In this document: piece after piece, positions 7,099-14,784 of the stretch
How the letters are laid out: each line of letters starts with the position of its first letter
Numbering within the stretch: position 1 is the first letter of the stretch
NCBI GenBank assembly: GCA_009841015.1
Contig: VXMQ01000149.1
Span: forward strand, 1-41,382
Length of the DNA: 41,382 bases
Reading direction: 5' to 3'
Source: Candidatus Palauibacter denitrificans
Lineage (GTDB): Bacteria > Gemmatimonadota > Gemmatimonadetes > Palauibacterales > Palauibacteraceae
Translations under genes and position numbers: made by a program
Notes under the pieces: model-generated
Seen by the model: only the letters and a program-made list of their open reading frames with translations
What the model was told of the DNA's origin: nothing
Databases searched by the model: none

Positions 7099-8669
7099 GA
7101 CCGGGGCGATTCGGATTCGAGGATCTCCCAGTGCCCCTTCTTGGTCGGTCCCACATGACGGATGCGGCCCGCCTTGCGGAGCTTGTCGAGATGGTACTTG
7201 ACGCCTTCCGGCGTGATCCCGATGCGGGAGGCAAGGGCGGCGCGCGTCAATGTCGGATCGCTTCGCAGGAGAGAGAGGATGCGGTCGCGGGTAGGCATCG
7301 AATCTGCCTTGCCGCTGCCTTCTTGGGTAGTATCGCCGGTTTTCTGGGTAGTCTTGGCGAGTTGCTGGGTAGTATCGCGGCCTTCTTGGGTAGTCTCTCG
7401 CCGACCGCCTTGGGTTTCCTGGGTAGTCGCTCGACCGGAGCCACGCCCCTGGCCCTTGCCGCCCGCCCGCCGGATTCGGGTGATGAATCCCGCGCCCGCC
7501 TCGAACTCGGGCTCCGGCAGGCCCGCCTCCGTGCAGCGCCGGATCATGTCCACCGTCCCGGTGCCCATCTTCTCGATGTAGCGAAGCAGGTACATCGACT
7601 CCGCGATCAGCGGGTTGGCGGGCAGCGACTGGTGCGCCACGCGCAGCTTCTCCACGGTGAGCGGCGGCGGCAAGCGGCCGGAGTTCATGACCTCCAGACG
7701 GTCCGCGAAGAGCATGACCTGAACGCTGCTGTTGTCGGTGTAGTCCCGGTGCGCCACCGCGTTGACGATGGCCTCCGTGACGACCTCTTTCGGGATCTCG
7801 TAGTCCACGGGTGCCTGCACCGTCTCAGCCCTCGTGCCAACGGCAAGGGCGATCTTGCTCATCACGAAGTCCACCGCCTGGTCCACAAGCTCGAAGACCG
7901 TGCCCTTGTACACTTGATGGGACGGGATCGGCTTGGCGACTTCGGTTCCGTGGAAGTGCGCGCACTTGACCTCCGAAGAGATCAGGAAGCGTTGCGGGGC
8001 TCTGCCGAACAGAAGCACGGCGGCGTTCGTGAGCCGTCCCCTGTTCAGCAGGTTCAGGTGCCGGAGCAGGTCCGCGGGCGGAGTCTCCTCCGGCAATGGG
8101 AACTGCCGCGACCTCCGCGCCACGCGGATGAAGCGGTACATGCCCTCGGCGTTCAGGTCGTCAAGGGTCGCCCCCGAGCAGCGGGCCGCGTCGAACGGCC
8201 CGAAGCGCAACAGTTGCCTCGCTTCGAGGTATTGCACGAGCGCGGCGTACAGGCCCGACACCAACTCCGCCGATGTCGCGAAGCGCTTTCTCACCAGACC
8301 GGCCTGCGCCCTGCCGATCAGCGCCCGCATCTTCGGGTGCCGGTCGGCTCCGTCAGGTCCCTTCAGGAAGATCAGCCGGTGCTTCTCCAGTTGGGTGGCC
8401 CGGTCGAACTCGTGCTCGGTGGGCGAGACTCCATGCGCGTCCTCGAAGCCGTAGTCAGTCCCGAACAGGCCCACGTAGATCTCGCACCGCTCGACTTCGT
8501 CCAGATAGACCTCGTCGGGCCGCCGGTCGGAAGCCGCAACGTCCTCGAACAGGAAGACCTCGAAGAAGCGCCGCATCAGCGGATCCCCGCGAAGGTAGTC
8601 GCGCAGATGCTCCCGCTCCCGCGCGAACTCGCGCTGGACGCTGCTGATGAAGATGCGGATCGGCGTCAT
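7095..8669 (-). CDS. DUF4062 - GHKL-like ATPase (RecG-related) - winged-helix protein within the RM operon
   Basis: This 524-aa protein lies between hsdS and hsdR with overlaps of 4 bp on both sides. Residues 1-150 match DUF4062 (IRIFISSVQREFAREREHL, FEDVAASDRRPDEVYLDEVE, YVGLFGTDYG), a predicted TIR- or nucleotide-binding-like fold found in STAND-type signalling proteins. Residues 160-400 are the RecG-related/HATPase_c_4 region with a Bergerat-like N-box (EAIVNAVAHRDY, 299-310) and GTGT (369-372). A low-complexity linker has five TTQ motifs (415-449), followed by a winged helix (RDRILSLLRSDPTLTRAALA onward). The start at 8669 is fixed by an ATGA overlap with the hsdS stop; the longer upstream frame is shadow. 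Similar proteins occur with type I systems, often with an AlbA_2/Schlafen domain in place of DUF4062. The role is unknown: a regulator or a second-line effector are both possible. Confidence 0.85.
   Translation of the reverse strand: MTPIRIFISSVQREFAREREHLRDYLRGDPLMRRFFEVFLFEDVAASDRRPDEVYLDEVERCEIYVGLFGTDYGFEDAHGVSPTEHEFDRATQLEKHRLIFLKGPDGADRHPKMRALIGRAQAGLVRKRFATSAELVSGLYAALVQYLEARQLLRFGPFDAARCSGATLDDLNAEGMYRFIRVARRSRQFPLPEETPPADLLRHLNLLNRGRLTNAAVLLFGRAPQRFLISSEVKCAHFHGTEVAKPIPSHQVYKGTVFELVDQAVDFVMSKIALAVGTRAETVQAPVDYEIPKEVVTEAIVNAVAHRDYTDNSSVQVMLFADRLEVMNSGRLPPPLTVEKLRVAHQSLPANPLIAESMYLLRYIEKMGTGTVDMIRRCTEAGLPEPEFEAGAGFITRIRRAGGKGQGRGSGRATTQETQGGRRETTQEGRDTTQQLAKTTQKTGDTTQEGSGKADSMPTRDRILSLLRSDPTLTRAALASRIGITPEGVKYHLDKLRKAGRIRHVGPTKKGHWEILESESPRS
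7323..7427 (-). repeat. TTQ-repeat coding tract
   Basis: Five copies of a TTQ-encoding unit occur at irregular spacing of 7 to 11 codons, at residues 415, 426, 433, 440 and 447 of the DUF4062 protein. On the plus strand they appear as recurring GGGTAGT. The tract links the ATPase region to the winged helix and could change length by slippage or recombination. Confidence 0.75.
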
Positions 8670-9932
8670 TGGTCCGATCCGTTCTCGGCGACGGCATTCG
8701 GGATCGGAAGCCGGATCGAACCCGTGAGAAGCTGCTGCATCATGCCCTGCTTGACGGCCCGGGTCTTGGCGAGGCGGCGCTCCAGCGCGGCGATCTCCGC
8801 ATCCATGTCGGCGAGGATGCTGGCGATGGCCCGCTGTTCTTCTAGAGTTGGCGGGCAGGTGACCCGCAGCCCACGGACATCGGTGCCATTGATCGCGGGG
8901 TAGTTGGATCCGACCAAGAGGGCCTGTAGCTGCGCATCCACGATGTCGCCAAACAGGTGGGCGAACAGAAAATGAGGCTCGCACCGATCCCGTTTCGCCC
9001 GAAGGACGGCGAAACCCGTGGAGCAAACAGCGTTCAGCAGCCGCCCGTCGAAGAACAGGTGACCGCGTAGCGCCGGACGCACCGTTGACATCAGAACGTC
9101 GCCAGCGCGGACAACGCGGCGAGCCCGTGAGGGAGCGGTCCGGAACGACTCCTTGGTGTAGCCTGCCAATCGACCGGCATCAACGCCGTCTATCGAAATG
9201 TAGTTGAACGAGAAGTCTGGAGGGGTACTGGCGGACAGATTCTCAGGATCCACTTCGGCAAGCTCGCCGACCCGCCTCGTCTCCCATTCGCCGCTGAACC
9301 CCGGCAGCCGCGTCCTACCGGTCAGGAGTTGCTGCATCGCTGCCTGCTTGATCGCCCGCTTCTTGGCGATCAGCGCCTCCAACGACCCGATCAGGGCATC
9401 CACGTCGCCAAGGACGGCGGCGATGGCTTGCTGTTCGGGGAGCGGTGGGAGCGGAAGCTGTAGAGCCAGAAACCGTTGTTTCGAAAAGGTTGTAGCGCGT
9501 GGCTCCCTGCGCCAGCCCGTACATTGCCGTGCGACCCGGCTTTCCTCGAAAAAGGTACGCTAGATACAGCGGGTCGCATCGGCCACGGTCGAGGATACGA
9601 AGGCCAAAGCAAAAGCTGTTCAGGTAGAGGTCATTCGCGTCAACCGCTGCCATCGAACCCATGGCGAGGTCTTCGGGCGTTTCGGATGTCGCATTGAATA
9701 GCACGTCACCCACCCGGACACGGTTCTGCGACTCGTGGCGGGCGATGCGAACTCGGTCAAATCCACGCGGAGTGAGGATCACATTCTCCAAGACATCGAG
9801 AAAGGAGATGTACCGCGCGCTCCCTGTCCCAAAGTCCGACTTGGTCTTGCCGGCAAGACCGCCGTAAGTCCCTGCGATCCGTCCAAGAGTGACCTCGGCC
9901 CACTCCCCGCCGAACCTCCACCGCCCGCTCAA
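8666..9932 (-). pseudogene. hsdS: Type I specificity subunit (HsdS), frameshifted near 9476
   Basis: HsdS provides the target-recognition domains that set the sequence methylated and restricted by HsdM and HsdR. The first frame starts at TTG (9932), overlapping the hsdM stop as TTGA, and encodes TRD1 (WAEVTLGRIAGTYGGLAG onward). It reads sensibly to ATRYNLFET, then becomes nonsense. The second frame supplies the expected continuation: RFLALQLPLPPLPEQQAIAA, VLGDVDALIGSLEALIAKKR, TRD2, and the second conserved repeat (PPTLEEQRAIASILADMDAE...MMQQLLTG). Skipping one base at about 9476 joins the two into one protein of about 421 aa, a normal HsdS length. The total length of 1267 nt (3n+1) agrees. 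The cause could be a sequencing error, a true mutation or a phase-variable state; the site is only a short run (GAAACAACGG). As given, the gene is broken. Confidence 0.88.
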
Positions 9933-12376
9933 CCCGCGATCCCCATGTCGCGCAGGTGCGACCTGACACGGGCTTCAAGCTCTTCCGCCCGCAGGGCGAG
10001 TTTCGGAAGCGCCTCGGTATACCGCGCTTCCAGTACCGCAACGCGGTCCACGAGCCCGGTCGTCAGGCGGTTCACCTGCTGGTTGATCGCTTCCTCAAGG
10101 CTGGCCATCCACTTGCCGCGCACCACCATATCGGCGATCTCCGGTGGCGTCAGGGACGCGTAGCGCGCCAGAATCTCCGCATCAAGCAAAGTCCGCGCTT
10201 CCTTCGTTGCCCTCTTCGCCTTGGCCTCCGCCTTCATCAGGTCAAGGCAAACTTCCAGCGTGTCGCGCTCGTCTGGATCCCCGTCACCGCCGCGAATCTC
10301 CTTGAGCCGAGCCCTCACGGCGGCCTGCGTCACGTTCCCGGCGTCCGTCGTCGCGCCGTCCAACAGCCCGTCCTCGCCGGTGTTCTCTTCGACAAACGCC
10401 TCCACCTCGCGCCCAATCCGGTCCTGCTCGGCAATCAGAAACTCCACCACGCGCTCCTCTTCCGAGAAGTAGCGCCCGGCCACAAGACCCGGTGGAAGCA
10501 GATCCATCTTGTACTTCGTCCGCTTGACCGTCAGGTCGGGGGACTCACCCGCCTGCCGCTTCCCGACCAGCACTCGCGGACGCGCCGCCTCCGACCATCC
10601 GTCGGTCACCACCAGGTACACGTCGTCTTGCATGACCTCGTCCCAATAGTCCATCAGACACTGGTAGACGTCGTAGCTGTCGATGAGTGGGAGATCGGCG
10701 AAGCGGTTCAGCAGGTCCTTGGACAGCTTCCGCATCAAGGCCTTCGGGGAGTCGCCCACCCCGAGTCCGAGCAGGCGGGACTCGTGCTCGCGCCGCCAAT
10801 CGTCGAAGGCGCCCCGCACTCGCTCCCGGTACGCCACGAATTCGTCATGTCCGAGAACGGCCTCGCCGACCTCGTCCGGCGGCGTGCGCGCTTCGACGTA
10901 TCCCGGACGGCCACCCGGGGCGAACAACGCCCGCCGCAAGCCGGGGAACACCTTCCAGTAGCGGTCGAGTGCGTCGATGTCGCGGTCCGGGACGCCTCCA
11001 TGCAGGTGCGCGCCGAGGTCGTGAAGGTCCTCCGGCTCGCCGGAGTCGATGTAGCGTGGGATGTTCAGGTTGTAGTCGTTGGACTCGCTGGCGATCTCGT
11101 CGAGCGGCACCATCCGCGCGTAGCCGGGGGTGTCGCGTTGGTCGTTGAAGACATCGACGATTCGGTGAATGTCGCGTTCGCGAAGACGGTTCTTGGCTCC
11201 GTCCTTACGGAATCCCCCGCTGGCGTCCACCATGAAGATGCCTTTGCGGGTGGCCGCGTCTTCCTTGTCGATCACCACGATGCACGCGGGGATTCCGGTG
11301 CCGTAGAAGAGGTTGGCGGGCAGCCCGATGACGCCCCGGATCAGTCCGCGCCTGACGAGATTACGGCGGATGCGGGCCTCTCGGTTGCCGCGGAAGAGCA
11401 CCCCGTGCGGGAGAATGATCGCGCCCTTTCCCGTGCTCTTGAGCGAAGCGACGAGATGGAGGAGGAAGGCGTAGTCGCCGTTCTTCGCGGGAGGAATCCC
11501 GTACTCGAATCGGCGGAACTCGTCGTGGTCTGGATCGAGTCCGTTCGACCACGCCTTCGTTGAGAACGGGGGATTGGCGACGGCGAAGTCGAAGCGCTTC
11601 AGGCGTCCGGGGCCGTCGGTGAAGCGGGGTGCGGCCAGCGTGTTGTCGCGCTTGATCTCGGCGTCCACATTGCCGTGCAGAATCATGTTCATGCAGGCCA
11701 TGGTCCACGTCGCGACGTCCATCTCCTGACCGTAGATGGTCAGCCCGTCCGGTGCCTCGTCGGCCGCCTTGATGAGCAGGGAGCCGGAGCCGCATGTGGG
11801 GTCGTAGACGGCGCGGTCGAGGCCGGTGTCCGGGCCGATCCCGACCACCTGGGCTATGATGCGGGAGACCTCGGCAGGGGTGTAGAACTGCCCCTTGCTC
11901 TTCCCGGACTGCGTGGCGAAGTGCCGCATCAGGTACTCGTAGGCGTCGCCCAGCAGGTCGTCGCCTTGGGTGCGGTTCGCCCGGAAGTCCAGCCTCTCGA
12001 AGATCCCCACCAGCTTCGTGAGGCGGTCCGTCATCTCCCGGCCCCTGCCGAGCCTGCTCTCGTCGTTGAAGTCGGCTTGGTCGATCACGCCCTTGAGGAG
12101 GAAACCGTTGGCGTCGGCGAGCTTCCGGATCACGACGTTGATTCGGTCGCCGATCTCCTTGCTCCCCTTCAGCGCCACCATGTCCGCGAACCCGCCGCCG
12201 GACGGCACCTTGATCTCGGAAAACTCGTCGTCCGCGCCAGCGTACTTGTCCGAGATGTACTTCATGAACAGCAGTGTCAGGACGTAGTCCTTGTACTGCG
12301 AGGCATCCATGCCCCCGCGAAGCTGGTCGCAGCTCTGCCAGAGCGAGGCGTGTAGGTGGGACTTGCGGAGCGCCAT
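9929..12376 (-). CDS. hsdM: Type I DNA methyltransferase M subunit (HsdM)
   Basis: This 815-aa N6-adenine methyltransferase subunit is the first gene of the restriction operon. The N-terminus (SLWQSCDQLRGGMDASQYKD, then MKYISDKY) is the HsdM helical domain. It is followed by GQFYTPAEV (162-170), the SAM-binding motif DPTCGSGSLL (192-201) and the catalytic motif NPPF (269-272). The protein is about 300 residues longer than common HsdM proteins. The extra C-terminal part (about 500-815) is largely helical, with a second set of conserved-looking segments (YQCLMDYWDEVMQDDVYLVV; EILARYASLTPPEIADMVVR), as in the long HsdM subfamily. The stop overlaps the hsdS TTG start by four bases. The ATG at 12376 is the likely start, as the conserved domain begins within 15 residues. 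It should methylate host DNA with HsdS and supply subunits to the restriction complex. Confidence 0.93.
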   Translation of the reverse strand: MALRKSHLHASLWQSCDQLRGGMDASQYKDYVLTLLFMKYISDKYAGADDEFSEIKVPSGGGFADMVALKGSKEIGDRINVVIRKLADANGFLLKGVIDQADFNDESRLGRGREMTDRLTKLVGIFERLDFRANRTQGDDLLGDAYEYLMRHFATQSGKSKGQFYTPAEVSRIIAQVVGIGPDTGLDRAVYDPTCGSGSLLIKAADEAPDGLTIYGQEMDVATWTMACMNMILHGNVDAEIKRDNTLAAPRFTDGPGRLKRFDFAVANPPFSTKAWSNGLDPDHDEFRRFEYGIPPAKNGDYAFLLHLVASLKSTGKGAIILPHGVLFRGNREARIRRNLVRRGLIRGVIGLPANLFYGTGIPACIVVIDKEDAATRKGIFMVDASGGFRKDGAKNRLRERDIHRIVDVFNDQRDTPGYARMVPLDEIASESNDYNLNIPRYIDSGEPEDLHDLGAHLHGGVPDRDIDALDRYWKVFPGLRRALFAPGGRPGYVEARTPPDEVGEAVLGHDEFVAYRERVRGAFDDWRREHESRLLGLGVGDSPKALMRKLSKDLLNRFADLPLIDSYDVYQCLMDYWDEVMQDDVYLVVTDGWSEAARPRVLVGKRQAGESPDLTVKRTKYKMDLLPPGLVAGRYFSEEERVVEFLIAEQDRIGREVEAFVEENTGEDGLLDGATTDAGNVTQAAVRARLKEIRGGDGDPDERDTLEVCLDLMKAEAKAKRATKEARTLLDAEILARYASLTPPEIADMVVRGKWMASLEEAINQQVNRLTTGLVDRVAVLEARYTEALPKLALRAEELEARVRSHLRDMGIAG

Positions 12377-12844
12377 GTGTCAGAAAGCGTGGAAGAGGAT
12401 CGGCGCGCGAGCGGGCGGGTCGGTTGGGTGGCTCGCGGCATGGGTGCCACGCGCATCCCGGAGACGCAACCCGTCGCCGAGCTCGTTGACCGGGCAGGTG
12501 GTCATGTGGTCGTGGTACATGCCACCAATGTATCAGGTCGCTCGGCACCGGTCTCGCGCCCGCAAGGAAACGCCGGTCTCGTCGAGGGGCGCGGGCTCAG
12601 CCGGTTGGCAACCGACGTATCCTTCGGTTACGTTTTCGGCTTGTCTGAATGGCGGGCGCTACCGGAGTGGCATGGGTGGGTTCCGGGCGGTTTACACGGG
12701 CATTTCGATGCTAGTCGGATTCCCTCCATTCGATGTGGGAATCCCCGCTATCTGGGCTTGATCGAACCCGATCCCTCTCACCGGCAAGAGTGGCGGATCG
12801 TGCAGTCCTGGTTTGACTTACGCGATCTCTCGCCGTGATTCAGG
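12377..12844. promoter_or_regulatory. Upstream region of the RM operon with a 23-bp dyad
   Basis: No gene is convincing in these 468 bp. The leftward promoter of hsdM must lie here, but I cannot identify clear -35 and -10 boxes. An imperfect dyad, TGGTACAT-N7-ATGTATCA (12513-12535, seven of eight arm bases complementary), lies about 140 bp upstream of hsdM and could be a regulator site. The plus-strand open frame ending near 12838 has no family resemblance. Confidence 0.35.
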
Positions 12845-13945
12845 GTGTTGGTAATCTGCGTTATCAGAGAGCCGACGAGGGACAGCTCAGAACCGCGCTC
12901 GCAAACCGCCGCCGAGTTCGTACCTGATCCCGTTCGGCGGGAACCGAAGGGCGGGAATCAGACCCGCAAATCCCGTAAGTCCAATGATCGCAACAGATCC
13001 GAAACTGAAATCGGGCGTTGGATCATCGACGCGATCCCCCGGGGCCAGAAGATGGCGATCTCGGCCGGTATCGGGATCTTTCTGGGGGTGATCGCGCTTC
13101 GAAGCGCGGGGATCATCGAGGGGAGTCCGGACACGCTCCTCACCCTGGGCGAACTGACGGCGGCGCCGGCGATGCTGGCCCTGCTGGGCTTCTGCGCGAT
13201 CGCGGCGCTCTCGGCTCGCCGCGTCCCGGGCGCGGCGATCCTCGGCATGCTCGGCGTGACGGCCTTGGGCTTGATCCTGGGCGTGTCGGAATGGCGCGGC
13301 TTCGCGTCGCTGCCGCCCGATCCGACGCCCACGCTGTTCGCGCTGGACATCGGCGCCGCGCTGCAAATGGGCATGATCGCGGTCATCTTCACCTTCCTCA
13401 TCGTCGACCTCTTCGACACCGCAGGTACGCTGATCGGCGTCGCGCACCAGGCCGACCTCCTGGATGACGACGGGCGGCTGCCGCGCATCGAGCGAGCCCT
13501 CATGGCCGACTCGACCGGGACCGTCGCCGGAACGCTGCTCGGGACTTCGTCGGTGACCAGCTACATCGAGAGCGCCGCGGGCGTGAGCGCCGGCGGCCGC
13601 ACGGGTCTGACGGCCGTCGTCGTGGCCGGCCTCTTCCTCGCCTGTCTCTTCCTCTCGCCCCTGGCGGAGTCCGTCCCTCCGTTCGCGACCGCGGCGGCGA
13701 TTCTGTACGTCGCCTGTCTCATGACCCGCGCGTTGAAGGACGTGGAATGGGACGACATCACCGAGTCCGCCGCGGTGGTCGTTACCGCAATCGCGATCCC
13801 CCTTACGCATTCCATCGCCGATGGAATCGGCCTCGGCTTCATCGCCTACGTCGCCATCAAGGTGCTGGCGGGCCGCTGGCGGGAGTGCCCGCCGATGCTG
13901 CTGGTGGTGGCGCTGGTGTTCGCCGCGAAGTTCATCTGGCTGTAA
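12845..13945 (+). pseudogene. NCS2-type purine permease (AzgA/PbuG-like), 5'-truncated
   Basis: The open frame begins at GTG 12845, but recognisable permease sequence starts only near 13010 (IGRWIIDAIPRGQKMAISAG). From there to the stop it is a good NCS2 adenine/guanine/hypoxanthine permease. It has LIVDLFDTAGTLIGVAHQAD, the signature GTSSVTSYIESAAGVSAGG, and about eight hydrophobic segments. Intact family members are roughly 430 aa; here only about 310 residues match. The first four or five membrane helices, which carry part of the substrate site, are missing. The first 55 codons look like antisense of other DNA and have no membrane character. The gene is therefore probably nonfunctional, cut by the insertion or rearrangement that brought in the island. 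It is followed by a Tsx-like nucleoside channel, suggesting that the original locus handled purine uptake. Confidence 0.75.
12887..12997 (-). pseudogene. Possible 3' remnant of an outer-membrane beta-barrel gene
   Basis: The minus-strand frame ending at the stop 12887-12889 reads PALRFPPNGIRYELGGGLRARF. A final strand of alternating hydrophobic residues ending in phenylalanine is typical of outer-membrane barrels such as TonB-dependent receptors. Upstream, the frame soon runs into antisense of the purine permease, so at most about 35 codons survive. It directly abuts the 5'-truncated permease and would mark a recombination junction. The stretch is short, so chance resemblance is possible. Confidence 0.3.
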
Positions 13946-13998
13946 CCTCCCGGCGCGTACACGCGTGAGCCCCGATCCTCCTTCAATAGAGAGGCTGA

Positions 13999-14784
13999 AT
14001 GAACCTGACCGCACGGTCACTTCGCGGGTTGTCCACAGTTCTGCTCCTCCTCGCGGCGCCGGCGGCCGCGGCCGGCCAGGCGGAATTCCAGCTCCAGCTC
14101 GGCAAGCTCGTGAATCCGTTCACGGACACGAGACACGGGACGACCATCGTCACCTTCCAGCACGCCGCGCAGTGGTCGGGGGGCGACCACTTCATGTTCT
14201 TCGACTACGCGGCGGACGGGGGGAACGACGGATTCAACGAGAAGGACCTGTACGGGGAGTGGTATCCCTCGCTGAGCCTCGGGAAGATCGCTGGCGGCCG
14301 CGCGGGTTTCGGCCCGATCCGCGACTTCGCCCTGCTCGGCGGCGTGAACTACGGCTCGCAGGCGAAGGTGCTCAAGTACACTCCGGGCCTCCGCGCGTCG
14401 TGGGACATCCCGGGGTTCGCCTTCCTCAACACGGACTTCGCCCGCATCGTCGACGCTTCGAGCGGGGTCGACAACGGCGGGGCGCCGGCGACGGACGACG
14501 GCTGGATGTTCGATGTGAACTGGCTCGCGACGTGGGAGATGCTGGGCCAGACGTTCACCTTCACCGGCCACGCGGAGTACATTCCCGCCGTAACGAATGA
14601 GTTCGGCGACGAAGTCCGCGCCTGGATTCTCGCCCAGCCGCAGTTGACCGTGGACGTGGGCCGGATCCTGGGCGGCGAGGGAGGTCGCCTGATGAGCGGC
14701 ATCGAATACCAGTACTGGCGCAACAAGCTGGGGACCGACGTGTCGGAGAGCGTGGTCCAGTTCCTCGTGGTCTGGCGGCTGTGA
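13999..14784 (+). CDS. Tsx-like nucleoside-specific outer-membrane channel
   Basis: This 261-aa outer-membrane protein has a clear signal peptide (about 1-27, LSTVLLLLAAPAAAAGQ). The mature part has Tsx-family features: an early FQLQLGKLVNPF, then TIVTFQHAAQWSGGDHFMFF followed by acidic DY, and later WEMLGQTFTFTGHAEYIP and GIEYQYWRNKLG. It ends in a strand (SVVQFLVVWRL) typical of small beta-barrels. Tsx channels admit nucleosides through the outer membrane. Its position just after a purine permease fits nucleoside or nucleobase uptake, although that permease is truncated here. GAGAGG lies about 5 nt before the ATG. The stop overlaps the next start as GTGA, so translation is probably coupled to the downstream peptidase. 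The substrate is inferred from the family and neighbour only. Confidence 0.75.
   Translation: MNLTARSLRGLSTVLLLLAAPAAAAGQAEFQLQLGKLVNPFTDTRHGTTIVTFQHAAQWSGGDHFMFFDYAADGGNDGFNEKDLYGEWYPSLSLGKIAGGRAGFGPIRDFALLGGVNYGSQAKVLKYTPGLRASWDIPGFAFLNTDFARIVDASSGVDNGGAPATDDGWMFDVNWLATWEMLGQTFTFTGHAEYIPAVTNEFGDEVRAWILAQPQLTVDVGRILGGEGGRLMSGIEYQYWRNKLGTDVSESVVQFLVVWRL

Noticed and set aside
3859..7158. 1099-residue open frame on the plus strand
   Set aside because: It is exactly antisense to hsdR, with valine- and arginine-rich shadow composition and no motif; the minus frame has all HsdR motifs.
7095..9026. Longer version of the DUF4062 protein with 119 extra N-terminal residues
   Set aside because: The extension overlaps hsdS in the wrong frame and lacks structure; the ATG at 8669 overlaps the hsdS stop and starts exactly at the DUF4062 domain.
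12356..12838. 160-residue plus-strand frame upstream of the permease remnant
   Set aside because: No family resemblance, no clear RBS, and its first part is antisense to the hsdM start region.
1..13010. Prophage interpretation of the left region
   Set aside because: There are no capsid, tail, terminase or lysis genes; mobilization genes and RM cargo fit a mobilizable element better.
12887..14020. 377-residue minus-strand frame opposite the permease
   Set aside because: Its body is low-complexity Arg/Glu/Asp/His shadow of a membrane protein; only the last 20-35 codons look protein-like and are reported separately.
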